44,408 bases of DNA from Corallococcus terminator (GTDB lineage Bacteria > Myxococcota > Myxococcia > Myxococcales > Myxococcaceae). Position numbers and translations under genes: made by a program. The stretch lies in contig NZ_RAVZ01000031.1 in the NCBI RefSeq assembly GCF_003611635.1, forward strand, positions 1 through 44,408, given 5' to 3'. The notes beneath the pieces are model-generated. The model was not told where the DNA came from, did not search any database, and saw only the letters and a program-made list of their open reading frames with translations. Positions 1 to 7,351 of the stretch are shown here, piece by piece (positions within the stretch are counted from its first letter, which is position 1; each line of letters starts with the position of its first letter).

Positions 1-16
1 GCCGGATCCCGCCGCC

Positions 17-574
17 ATGGCCCGGGCGGTGCGCGACTTCCTCACCGCCGCAGGCCTCCCCCTCCAGGACGAAAACCTGGTGGACACCCCGACGCGCGTG
101 GCCGACGTGTGGACGCACGGCTTCCTCGACGGCTACGCCCGCACGCCGGAGGAGGTGCTCGGAAAGACCTATCCCGCCCCCGCGAACTCGTCCGGGGAAC
201 TGGTCGTCGTCTCGGACCTGCACTTCCACTCCATGTGCCCGCACCACCTGTTGCCCTTCACCGGCCGCGCCCACGTGGCCTACGTGCCCGGTGCGCGCGT
301 GGTGGGCTTCGGCCGGCTGGCGGCGCTGGTGGACTGCTTCGCGCACCGGCTCATCCTCCAGGAGGACCTGGCCCGGCAGGTGGCCCATGCCCTCGCCCGG
401 GTGCTCGGCAGCCCCGCCACCGCCTGCATCCTGGAGGCGGAGCAGGCGTGTCTGCGGTTGAGGGCGGATCACCAGCGCGACGCCGTCACACACTCCGAAG
501 CCTACGAGGGCCAACTGCGCCGCGACGGTCCCCTGCGCCGCGAACTGTGGGCCCGCCTGGGGGCCCGGCGATGA
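17..574 (+). CDS. folE: GTP cyclohydrolase I family protein (FolE), active-site variant
   Basis: This belongs to the GTP cyclohydrolase I family, which converts GTP to dihydroneopterin triphosphate, the first step of folate and pterin synthesis. The N-terminal helix motif DTPTRVADVW is present. The zinc motif is MCPHHLLPF, with Cys74, His76 and His77, and the second zinc Cys is Cys145. Oddly, the stretch usually written EAxHMC(M)xxRG reads EAEQACLRLRAD here. The His that takes part in catalysis (His179 in E. coli, from family knowledge) is Gln143, and the usual GVxK after the Arg is absent. The length of 185 aa is short for the family (about 200-220). The frame is open to the window edge, so the true start may lie upstream; the first visible ATG is used. 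The stop overlaps the next start (ATGA), indicating translational coupling. The fold call is firm, but activity is uncertain. It could be a divergent paralogue. Confidence 0.85.
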   Translation: MARAVRDFLTAAGLPLQDENLVDTPTRVADVWTHGFLDGYARTPEEVLGKTYPAPANSSGELVVVSDLHFHSMCPHHLLPFTGRAHVAYVPGARVVGFGRLAALVDCFAHRLILQEDLARQVAHALARVLGSPATACILEAEQACLRLRADHQRDAVTHSEAYEGQLRRDGPLRRELWARLGARR

Positions 575-1998
575 ACCCGGCGGGCCAGACCTTCGAACGG
601 GTGGCACCCGAGCGGGTGGCGAAGGTCCTGGAGGCCCTGTCGGACGTGCTGGCGCAAGGGCAGGTGCGGCGCGACGAGGCCTCGCTTGATGCCTACGCGC
701 GCGACGAGTCCGACAGCGGCGTCTACCCGCCCGACGTCGTCCTCCTGCCGGAGAACACCGCCCAGGTGTCCGCCATCTTCAAGGCGTGTCAGGCCCACGG
801 CGTGCCCTTCACCCCGTGCGGCGCGCGCAGCGGCAAAAGCGGTGGGTCGCTGCCCCTGCGAGGCGGCGTGGTGGTGAGCCTGGAGCGCATGAACCGCATC
901 CGCTCCATCTCTTCAGAAGACCTCACCGCGGTGGTGGAGCCCGGCGTCATCACGGGCGACCTGATGAAGGCCGTGGAAGCGCAGGGGCTCTTCTATCCCC
1001 CCGACCCGAACTCCTGGGAGTTCTGCACCCTGGGCGGCACCGTGGCGGAGAACGCTGGTGGCCCCCGCGCCCTCAAGTACGGCGTCACGCGCGACTACGT
1101 CATCGGCCTGGAGTGGGTGATGCCGGACGGCGAGGTGCTGCGCGTGGGCCGGCGCACCATCAAGGGCGTGGCCGGCTATGACCTCGTGGGGCTCTTCGTG
1201 GGCTCCGAGGGCACGCTCGGCGTCGCCACCGAAATCACCGTGCAGCTCATCCCCCTGCCGCGCCAGGTGATGACCGCGCTGGTGGTGTTCCCCTCCGTGC
1301 TGCACGCGGCCCGGGGCGTCTCCGCCGTGCTCGCCGCCGGCATCCTGCCCCGGTGCCTGGAGCTCATCGACGAGGTCGCCGTCCAGGCCATCGTCCACCG
1401 GGGCAGCTTCCAGTTCCCCCCGGACGCGGGCGCCGCCCTCATCGCGGAGGTGGACGGCAATTCCTCCGAAGGGGTGTTCGCGGAGCTCACCCAGCTTGGG
1501 GGCATTTGTGAATCACACGGGGCCACCCAGACCCTGGTGGCCCAGGACGAAGCCCAGCGCGAGAAGCTGTGGGCCGCGCGGCGGGTGATTTCCCCCGCGT
1601 TGCGCGCGCTCAAGGCCGCGAAGATTTCGGAGGACATCGTGGTCCCCCGCTCGAAAATTCCCGAGATCATCGAGCGGCTCAAGAAGATGGGCGAGGAGCT
1701 GGGGCTCACCGTGGCCACGTATGGCCATGCGGGCGACGGCAACCTGCACGCCAACATCCTCTACGACGGCCCCGCCCAGCGCCCCCTCGTTGAAGAGGCC
1801 CTGCGGCGCATGCTGGAGCTCACTGTCGCACTCGGCGGCACCATCACCGGCGAGCACGGGGTGGGGCACGCCAAGCGGGAATACCTGGCCCTGGAGCAGG
1901 CCCCCGCGCTCCTGGACCTCCAGCGGCGCCTGAAGGCCTTTTTTGATCCATCAGGCCTGCTCAACCCGGAGAAAATGTTCCCCGTTCCCAAGCGTTGA
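571..1998 (+). CDS. FAD-linked oxidase, GlcD/D-lactate dehydrogenase type
   Basis: This 475-aa flavoprotein is of the glycolate oxidase subunit GlcD / D-2-hydroxyacid dehydrogenase family. An N-terminal PCMH-type FAD-binding domain (about residues 40-220) carries the stretches TPCGARSGKSGG and CTLGGTVAENAGGPRALKYG. The C-terminal FAD-oxidase domain carries YGHAGDGNLHANI and ITGEHGVGHAKREYL, the family's His-rich cofactor and substrate region. The enzyme would oxidise a 2-hydroxy acid such as glycolate or D-lactate to the 2-oxo acid. No GlcE or GlcF partner is adjacent, so a single-subunit D-lactate dehydrogenase-like enzyme is as likely as a glycolate oxidase subunit. The ATG at 571 overlaps the folE stop (ATGA). 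The frame is open further upstream, but that part runs inside folE and has no family similarity. A hairpin terminator follows at 2069-2087. Confidence 0.9.
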   Translation: MNPAGQTFERVAPERVAKVLEALSDVLAQGQVRRDEASLDAYARDESDSGVYPPDVVLLPENTAQVSAIFKACQAHGVPFTPCGARSGKSGGSLPLRGGVVVSLERMNRIRSISSEDLTAVVEPGVITGDLMKAVEAQGLFYPPDPNSWEFCTLGGTVAENAGGPRALKYGVTRDYVIGLEWVMPDGEVLRVGRRTIKGVAGYDLVGLFVGSEGTLGVATEITVQLIPLPRQVMTALVVFPSVLHAARGVSAVLAAGILPRCLELIDEVAVQAIVHRGSFQFPPDAGAALIAEVDGNSSEGVFAELTQLGGICESHGATQTLVAQDEAQREKLWAARRVISPALRALKAAKISEDIVVPRSKIPEIIERLKKMGEELGLTVATYGHAGDGNLHANILYDGPAQRPLVEEALRRMLELTVALGGTITGEHGVGHAKREYLALEQAPALLDLQRRLKAFFDPSGLLNPEKMFPVPKR

Positions 1999-2068
1999 TG
2001 AATCCGTGGCCGGAAACGTAGGTGCTGCCCACCCGTCGGACTTCTCACCTTTCAAGGCATGAGAGGGC

Positions 2069-2087
2069 GCCCGTGTGACGGGCTTTT
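2069..2087 (+). terminator. Rho-independent terminator after the FAD oxidase gene
   Basis: A perfect 6-bp stem, GCCCGT/ACGGGC, has a 3-nt loop (GTG) and is followed at once by TTTT. It lies 71 bp past the oxidase stop. The T tract is short, so efficiency is uncertain. Confidence 0.55.
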
Positions 2088-2114
2088 GACATGGGTAAGC
2101 GGGCGAAATGCCCT
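2086..2114 (+). promoter_or_regulatory. Possible promoter for the sigma-factor gene
   Basis: A perfect -35 hexamer TTGACA lies at 2086-2091, overlapping the T tract of the preceding terminator. The sequence 16-17 bp downstream (ATGCCC/TGCCCT) is a poor -10, so either the promoter is weak or activated, or an alternative sigma factor is used. The 5' leader to the ATG at 2229 would be about 110 nt. Confidence 0.25.
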
Positions 2115-2228
2115 TCTCCATCGGAATGAGAAACCCTTTCCGACGTTGCGCGTCCTAGAGACAGATGGACGCGGTTCGTCGGGGGATTCATCGCGTCCGG
2201 CAGTAACGAAACGGAAGGACGGGAAATC

Positions 2229-2969
2229 ATGGCCAACTCGACGAAGTTCGCAGCAGAGGGCCTCTCGCATTACCTGCGTCACCTGGGCGGGCACCACCAG
2301 TTGACGCGTGAGCAGGAGTACGAACTCGCGCGTCAGGCCCGCAAGGGAGATGAGAGCGCCCGGCAGACGCTCGCCAGCTCCAACCTCGCTTTCGTGGTCG
2401 CGGTCGCGAAGAAGTTCGCCAATCGCGGGGCCCGCCTGGATGACCTCATCCAGGAAGGCAACGTGGGCCTGATGAAGGCCATCGAGCACTTCGATCCGAA
2501 GAAGAACGTGCGCTTCGCCACCTATGCCGTGTGGTGGATCCGCGCCTACATCACCCGCTACCTCAAGGACAACCGCAGCCAGGTGCGCGGCGGCGAGGCG
2601 GAGCGGGGCAGCATGGTGGACTTCTCGCTGGACGCCACCATCGACGAGGAGGGCGAAACCACCTTCCTCGACCGGCTGGAGGACGGCGGGCCCTCGCCCC
2701 AGGAGTCGTTCCTGACGCGCGAGCAGGACTCCGAAGTGCAGGAGGCCCTGGCCAAGGTGCGCAAGCGCATTGGCGACCTGGGGTGGGACATCCTCCAGGA
2801 GCGGCTCACGCAGGACAAGCCGCTGACGCTGGAGGAACTGGGCCAGCGCTGGGGCGTGTCGCGCGAGCGCGTGCGCCAGGTGGAGCTGAAGACGAAGAAC
2901 TTCCTGGAGCGCTACCTCCTCGCCTTCAACGAGAACGAGGAGCACACCGCCACGGCCGACGCGGCCTGA
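2229..2969 (+). CDS. RNA polymerase sigma factor, sigma-70 family (RpoH/SigB/SigC-like)
   Basis: This 246-aa alternative sigma factor directs RNA polymerase to a subset of promoters. Region 1.2/2.1 appears at LTREQEYELARQARKGD. The core-binding and -10 recognition regions 2.2-2.4 are complete (NLAFVVAVAKKFANRG, LDDLIQEGNVGLMKAIEHFD, FATYAVWWIRAYITRYL). Region 4.2 has a helix-turn-helix for the -35 element (TLEELGQRWGVSRERVRQVE). The size and the short linker between regions 2 and 4 match the heat-shock/RpoH-like group 3 factors that myxobacteria carry in several copies (SigB, SigC and relatives). The typical RpoH box after region 2.4 is not evident. The ATG at 2229 has GGAAGGACGGG just upstream. 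Two strong terminators follow, so it appears to be a monocistronic unit. Which named paralogue this is cannot be decided by eye. Confidence 0.9.
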   Translation: MANSTKFAAEGLSHYLRHLGGHHQLTREQEYELARQARKGDESARQTLASSNLAFVVAVAKKFANRGARLDDLIQEGNVGLMKAIEHFDPKKNVRFATYAVWWIRAYITRYLKDNRSQVRGGEAERGSMVDFSLDATIDEEGETTFLDRLEDGGPSPQESFLTREQDSEVQEALAKVRKRIGDLGWDILQERLTQDKPLTLEELGQRWGVSRERVRQVELKTKNFLERYLLAFNENEEHTATADAA

Positions 2970-2980
2970 AGCGGTCCCAG

Positions 2981-3015
2981 AACCCCGCCGTCCCACCCGG
3001 GAGGGCAGGGGTTTT
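2981..3015 (+). terminator. First of two tandem terminators after the sigma-factor gene
   Basis: AACCCC GCC (2981-2989) pairs with GGC A GGGGTT (3004-3013). An inner stem TCCC/GGGA (2991-2994/2999-3002) sits inside it, and the T run at 3012-3015 follows. It starts 12 bp past the stop codon. Confidence 0.75.
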
Positions 3016-3023
3016 GTTCAGAA

Positions 3024-3076
3024 AAGACGGGGTCTGGCGGGTTGTTCAAACCTTGCCCGGCCCCGTCTTCTTTTTT
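3024..3076 (+). terminator. Second tandem terminator after the sigma-factor gene
   Basis: AAGACGGGG (3024-3032) pairs perfectly with CCCCGTCTT (3061-3069), and TTTTTT follows at 3071-3076. The 28-nt interior can form further GC pairs. A four-A run at 3022-3025, partly in the 5' arm, could also let it act against transcription from the right. Confidence 0.8.
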
Positions 3077-3137
3077 GCCGCGTTGCGTCTGGCGCGTTCG
3101 GTTGCTGGTGGGCAAGCGTGCGTGTTAAGGCGTTAGG

Positions 3138-3878
3138 ATGCGCTTGAAATTGCTAGCCCTTTGGGTCTTGGCGGCCCTTCCAGCCCAGGCGGCGGAACCC
3201 GCGCTGCTCACCCAACTCGACGCGTTGTTCGACAAACGCAACGACGCGGAATCGGTGAAGGCGCTGGAGACGGGGCTGAGGGATGCATTGAAGGCCGCGC
3301 CCGAGGATTTCGACCTCGTGTGGCGCAAGGCCCGCATCCTCCAATGGCAGGCGGACGGCGCCACCTCCGAAAAGCTCAAGAAGGTCCTGGGCAAGCAGAC
3401 GTGGGAAGAGGGCGACAAGGCCGCGAAGCTCCAGCCGTCGCGCGTGGAGGGGCACTACTACGCCGCATGTGGCATCGGGTCCTACTCGCAGGCCGTGGGC
3501 ATCATGAAGGCGCTGGGGGACGGGCTGGAGGGCAAGTTCAACGAGCGCCTGGACACCGCGCTGAAGCTGGACCCGGGGTACGACTTCGGGGGGCCCTGGC
3601 TGGTGAAGGGTCGCTACTTCTATGAATTGCCGTGGCCGAAGCGCGACCTGAAGAAGTCGGTGTCGTACTACGAGAAGGCCATCGCCAAGTATCCGCAGTC
3701 GCTGCGCGCCTACTACTACCTGGCCGAGACGTTGTTGAAGGACGGCAAGGCGAAGGAAGCAAGCGCGGCCATCGAGAAGGTCAAGCAGGGAAGCACCGCG
3801 TACAGCCTCGCCGAGGCGCAACGGGTGCAGCAGTGGGCCAAGAAGGTGGATGCAGACATCCAGGAGGAGCTCAAGTGA
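3138..3878 (+). CDS. Exported TPR-like protein of unknown function
   Basis: This 246-aa protein has an N-terminal signal peptide (about residues 1-19, hydrophobic LLALWVLAALPAQA, cleavage near QA-AE). The mature part is helical, with repeats resembling tetratricopeptide units (for example VSYYEKAIAKYPQSLRAYYYLAETLL near residues 174-201). TPR proteins mediate protein-protein contacts; the specific role here is unknown. AAGG lies 8 nt before the ATG at 3138. Its TGA overlaps the GTG start of the acyl-CoA ligase (GTGA at 3875-3878), so the two are translationally coupled. A role in the envelope, linked to fatty-acid uptake or activation, is inference from that coupling only. A distant match to TRAP-transporter-associated TPR proteins is possible. 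Confidence 0.8.
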   Translation: MRLKLLALWVLAALPAQAAEPALLTQLDALFDKRNDAESVKALETGLRDALKAAPEDFDLVWRKARILQWQADGATSEKLKKVLGKQTWEEGDKAAKLQPSRVEGHYYAACGIGSYSQAVGIMKALGDGLEGKFNERLDTALKLDPGYDFGGPWLVKGRYFYELPWPKRDLKKSVSYYEKAIAKYPQSLRAYYYLAETLLKDGKAKEASAAIEKVKQGSTAYSLAEAQRVQQWAKKVDADIQEELK

Positions 3879-5743
3879 GGGCAGAGAGTCAGGTCACGAC
3901 GGCTCCCGCAGCGGGTGGGACGCAGGAGCAGAACCTCGTCCAGTTGCTCGTTCAGCGGGCCCAGAACGCCTCCAAGGTGGGCGTTACGCACAAGAAGGAC
4001 GGACGCTGGCAGGACGTCACGTTCGCCCAGGTGCTGGAAGACGTGAAGGGGCTGGCCTCCGGGCTCATCGCCCAGGGCATCCAGCCCGGAGACCGGGTGG
4101 CCATCTTCGCCAACACCAGTCTCCAGTGGATCGTCGCCGACCTGGCCATCAGCGCGGCCCAGGGCATCACGGTGCCCATCTACAACTCCAACACGCCGGA
4201 TGAATGTCGCTACATCCTGAATCACTCGGAGACGAAGATGCTTCTCGTCGACTCCGACGAGAAGGATGCCAAGCAGGCGGGCCGCCTGTCGCGCGTGCGC
4301 TCCAAGCTGCATGAGATCCCCTCCCTCAAGAAGATCATCGTCTTCGAGGGTCCGGTCAGCGGCGACATGGAGGTTTCGCTCGCGGACGTGATGGCGTCCG
4401 GCAAGAGCGGCCCCCAGGCCACCGAGGAGTCCTTCGCGCAGCGCATCGCCGCGGTGAAGTCGGATGACACGAACCTGCTCATCTACACCTCCGGCACCAC
4501 GGGCGACCCCAAGGGCGTCATCCTGACCCACGGCAACTGGGCCTATGAAGCGAAGGCCACCCAGGCCATGGGCATGATGAAGCCCGAGGACTCGGTGATG
4601 CTCTTCCTGCCCCTGGCGCACGTGTTCGCCCAGGTGGTGAAGGCCGCGTGGCTGTCCATGGGCTTCCGCCTCATCATCGCGGAGTCGGTGGACAAGCTCC
4701 TGGCGAACCTGGCGGAGACGCGCCCCACGGTGCTCCCGTCGGTGCCGCGCGTGTTCGAGAAGGTCTACAACAACGTCGTCGCCAACGGCTCCGCGGCGCC
4801 CGGCGTGAAGGGCAAGCTCTTCAACTGGGCCTTCGGCCTGTTCGACGAGTACGCCGAGGCCAAGGCGCAGGGCCGCGAATACAACACGCTGATGTTCGGC
4901 CTGGCGAAGAAGCTGGTCTTCTCCAAGGTGCGCAAGACGCTGGATGAGAAGCTGGGCGGCAACATGCGCATCTTCATCTCCGGCGGCGCGCCGCTGTCGC
5001 GGAAGATCGCCTACTTCTTCGACCTGCTCGAGCTCAAGGTGCTGGAGGGCTACGGCCTGACGGAGACGAGCGCCCCCTGCAACGCCAACCGCGTGGAGAA
5101 GATCAAGATCGGCACCGTGGGCCCGCCGGTGCCGGGCACGGAGATCAAGATCGCCGCGGACGGTGAGATTCTCGTGCGTGGCCCTTGCGTGATGAAGGGC
5201 TACTACAAGAACCCGGAGGCCACCGCGGAGGTGCTGGAGCCGGATGGCTGGTTCCACACCGGCGACATCGGCGAGGTGGACTCGGACAACTACCTGCGCA
5301 TCACCGACCGCAAGAAGGACATCATCGTCACCGCGGGCGGCAAGAACGTGGCGCCCCAGAACATCGAGAACACGCTCAAGACGTTCCCGCTCATCAGCCA
5401 GGCCATGGTGTACGGCGACAAGCGTCCGTTCCTCGTCGCGCTCATCACCGTGTCGGAAGACCCGGCGCGCAAGCTCCTGGAGGACAAGGGCATCGCGGTG
5501 GGCAGCTACGCGCAGAACTCCCAGCGGCCGGAGATCAAGACGGCCGTCGAGGAGATCATCAAGAAGGTGAACGCGGAGATTCCGCCGTACTCCAGCATCA
5601 AGAAGATCGCGGTGATGGACGCGGACTTCACGCAGGAGTCCGGTGAGCTCACGCCCACCCTCAAGGTGAAGCGCAAGGTCGCCAGCCAGAAGTACAAGAC
5701 GGCCATCGACGCCATGTACGACGGCGCGAAGGTGATGGACTGA
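3875..5743 (+). CDS. fadD: Long-chain fatty acid-CoA ligase (AMP-forming)
   Basis: This 622-aa enzyme of the ANL (acyl/aryl-CoA synthetase) superfamily activates long-chain fatty acids to acyl-CoA with ATP and CoA. The P-loop-like A3 motif YTSGTTGDPKG is at residues 204-214, GYGLTETSAP is the A5 motif, and GWFHTGDIGEVD plus ITDRKKDIIVTAGGKNVAP are the A7-A8 region at the hinge to the C-terminal domain. The length and insert pattern fit the long FACS group (FadD15/eukaryotic ACSL-like) rather than short acetyl-CoA synthetases. The start is GTG at 3875, overlapping the previous stop and preceded by CAGGAGGAG at 3861-3869; the frame is open further upstream but lies inside the TPR gene. Substrate chain length cannot be read from the sequence. 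Confidence 0.93.
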   Translation: MRAESQVTTAPAAGGTQEQNLVQLLVQRAQNASKVGVTHKKDGRWQDVTFAQVLEDVKGLASGLIAQGIQPGDRVAIFANTSLQWIVADLAISAAQGITVPIYNSNTPDECRYILNHSETKMLLVDSDEKDAKQAGRLSRVRSKLHEIPSLKKIIVFEGPVSGDMEVSLADVMASGKSGPQATEESFAQRIAAVKSDDTNLLIYTSGTTGDPKGVILTHGNWAYEAKATQAMGMMKPEDSVMLFLPLAHVFAQVVKAAWLSMGFRLIIAESVDKLLANLAETRPTVLPSVPRVFEKVYNNVVANGSAAPGVKGKLFNWAFGLFDEYAEAKAQGREYNTLMFGLAKKLVFSKVRKTLDEKLGGNMRIFISGGAPLSRKIAYFFDLLELKVLEGYGLTETSAPCNANRVEKIKIGTVGPPVPGTEIKIAADGEILVRGPCVMKGYYKNPEATAEVLEPDGWFHTGDIGEVDSDNYLRITDRKKDIIVTAGGKNVAPQNIENTLKTFPLISQAMVYGDKRPFLVALITVSEDPARKLLEDKGIAVGSYAQNSQRPEIKTAVEEIIKKVNAEIPPYSSIKKIAVMDADFTQESGELTPTLKVKRKVASQKYKTAIDAMYDGAKVMD

Positions 5744-5823
5744 AGTTCCCCGCCGGGGCTCCCTGGCGTCCCGTGAGGGGCGCGGGGGGCCTTCGCGGTG
5801 GGTAGGTGCGACACCGAAAGCCC

Positions 5824-5868
5824 GACGCCCGTCCGAAGCCGCTTCACGCGGTCCCCGGTACGGGCGTC
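5824..5868. terminator. Hairpin between convergent acyl-CoA ligase and tatA genes
   Basis: A perfect 9-bp inverted repeat GACGCCCGT (5824-5832) / ACGGGCGTC (5860-5868) encloses further short GC complementarities. It sits between convergent genes, so it probably ends both transcripts. There is no real T tract on either side, so it may be weak or Rho-assisted. Confidence 0.45.
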
Positions 5869-5919
5869 AAGGGTGTGACGGCGCTGGAGGACGGACCCTC
5901 AGGGCCCGCCCGGACGGCT

Positions 5920-6156
5920 TCAGGCGTGGTGGCTGGGAGACTTGGCCGCCACGTCCTTGTCCACGCCAGAGGCGGCGGACAGGGTGCCCGGCGTCTTCTT
6001 CTCTTCGACGTCTTCCTTCTCGTCGGTGGAGAAGCCGCGCTTGAAGTTGCGGAGCGCACTGCCCAGGGACGAGCCGAGCTGCGGCAGCCGCGAGCCGCCG
6101 AACAGCAGCAGCAGCGCCGCGAAAATCAAAAGAATCTCAGGAAGCTTCAAACCCAT
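5920..6156 (-). CDS. tatA: Twin-arginine translocase subunit TatA
   Basis: This 78-aa pore-forming component of the Tat system exports folded proteins across the inner membrane. It has a single N-terminal transmembrane helix (about residues 5-20, PEILLIFAALLLLFGG), then the TatA/E hinge and amphipathic helix (SRLPQLGSSLGSALRNFKRGF), and a charged tail (TDEKEDVEEKK). GAGGAG lies 7 nt before the ATG at 6156. TatB and TatC are not adjacent, so this is an unlinked tatA, as is common in deltaproteobacteria. It lies 79 bp downstream of the histidine kinase gene on the same strand, with a hairpin between them. TatB is excluded by the short polar tail and by Gly-Gly rather than a Glu-Pro hinge. Confidence 0.9.
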   Translation of the reverse strand: MGLKLPEILLIFAALLLLFGGSRLPQLGSSLGSALRNFKRGFSTDEKEDVEEKKTPGTLSAASGVDKDVAAKSPSHHA

Positions 6157-6194
6157 GGCTTCGCTCCTCGCACCAATGCGCGCTGGAGCATAGC

Positions 6195-6227
6195 GGTGGG
6201 AGGTGGGTCGCGCTAGCAACTCCCACC
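6195..6227. repeat. Inverted repeat between the kinase gene and tatA
   Basis: A perfect 8-bp repeat GGTGGGAG (6195-6202) / CTCCCACC (6220-6227) has a 17-nt spacer. On the minus strand it lies just after the kinase stop and before tatA. It could be a partial terminator or processing site separating the two genes. No T tract. Confidence 0.45.
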
Positions 6228-6235
6228 CGGGCTGC

Positions 6236-7252
6236 TCACGCCTGCCAGCCCGCTGGATGCGCGAGTTCACGGACCAACGACACCGGCAGCGTGAGGAAGA
6301 GGGTGCTGCCGCCCGCGTCCGTCTGGGCACCGACCTGGCCGCCGTGCGCCTCCACCTCCTGCCGGGCCAGGAAGATGCGCAGCGGATCCTCCAGCTTGCG
6401 CTCGCGGAACGCGCGCTCCTCGCACTGGAAGACGGCGGCGATGTCCTCTTCCGGAACGGGCGCGCCATCGCGGCGCACCTCCACCCGCACCTGGGGTCCC
6501 AGGCTGACGGCCCGGACGTGAAGCTCCTCGCCGGGCTGCGCGCGCACCAGATGGTGGTGCACGAAGGCCTCCACCGCGTGCTGGATGCGGCCCGCGTCCA
6601 CCTCCACGTCGGGCAGGTCCGGCAGCGGATCCATCACCAGCGCCACGCTGGCGGCGGAGGACGCGGCCCGCATGCGCTCCACCGCCGCGTCCAGGATGGG
6701 GAGCAGCGGCTGGCGCTCACGCTCACAGGCCAGCGCGCCCAGCTCCGCGCGGCTCGAATCGAAGAAGTCCTGGGCGAAGGACAGCGAGCGGTCCGCGTTG
6801 CGCAGGATGGTCTCCAGGCCACGCTGCGCCTTGGGCTCCAGCGGAACGCGCCCGTTGAGCAGCAGCGCCGCGTACGAGCGGATGTTGGCCAGGGACCCGC
6901 GCAGGTCGTGCGACGCGAGTGACAGGTAGCGCACGCGCTCCGCCACCCGCTCGGAGCTCCAGGGCACCGGCCGCGTCCACACCAGCCGACCGCCGTCCTC
7001 CAGCGCTTCCTCGCCCGCCAACAGCGCGCGGCCTTCACGCTCCCACACGCCCCGGACGCCTTCGCGCGGGTGGAAGCCCGCGGCCGTCAGCAGGCCGTCC
7101 AGGCCGTCCGCGGCCACGAGCGGCGGCAGCGCCTCCAGACCCAGGTGTTCAAGCAGCAGGGGGCCAAGCAGGCGCGGTGTCCCCTGACGCGACAGGAGCA
7201 CGAGGCCGGGTGCTGGCTCGTGGCCTGCCTCTGTTTCCCCCATCCATGTCAC
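6236..7252 (-). CDS. Histidine kinase-like protein with degenerate ATP-binding boxes
   Basis: This 338-aa soluble protein has no membrane segment. A poorly defined N-terminal region (1-100) is followed by a HisKA dimerisation helix with the H-box SLASHDLRGSLANIRSY (His115) and a C-terminal HATPase-like domain (about 185-325). The ATPase landmarks are altered. The N-box region reads AVEAFVHHHL, where Asn is expected at two positions. The G1 box reads RRDGAPVPEED instead of the usual D-T-G-x-G. The G2-like stretch DAGGSTLFLTLP is kept. This suggests a pseudokinase, phosphatase or scaffold, or an unusual ATP mode (inference). The start is GTG at 7252 because GGGGGAGG lies 5 nt upstream; an ATG at 7243 is the alternative. 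It is divergent from a stand-alone receiver gene, a likely partner. Confidence 0.8.
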   Translation of the reverse strand: MTWMGETEAGHEPAPGLVLLSRQGTPRLLGPLLLEHLGLEALPPLVAADGLDGLLTAAGFHPREGVRGVWEREGRALLAGEEALEDGGRLVWTRPVPWSSERVAERVRYLSLASHDLRGSLANIRSYAALLLNGRVPLEPKAQRGLETILRNADRSLSFAQDFFDSSRAELGALACERERQPLLPILDAAVERMRAASSAASVALVMDPLPDLPDVEVDAGRIQHAVEAFVHHHLVRAQPGEELHVRAVSLGPQVRVEVRRDGAPVPEEDIAAVFQCEERAFRERKLEDPLRIFLARQEVEAHGGQVGAQTDAGGSTLFLTLPVSLVRELAHPAGWQA

Positions 7253-7351
7253 GCGGACCTCCCCCTGCCCTTATTCGGGTCTCCGGAAGGGTGCGCAGTG
7301 ACTGTCGGTTTTGCAACGGGCTCCCGCTACGAGAGGGGGCGCCTTAATTTC

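Noticed and set aside
109-570. N-terminal extension of the FAD oxidase inside folE
   Set aside because: Pro/Arg-rich, lacks family similarity, and the ATG at 571 gives a normal-length protein with an ATGA overlap.
3716-5257. Minus-strand frame of 513 codons under the acyl-CoA ligase
   Set aside because: No family motif, biased composition, lies within a conserved enzyme gene.
5920-6468. Longer minus-strand frame running into tatA from the kinase end
   Set aside because: Only the last 78 residues match TatA, and a strong ribosome-binding site precedes the ATG at 6156.
7070-7297. N-terminal extension of the receiver protein
   Set aside because: Lies mostly antisense to the kinase gene and has no domain similarity.
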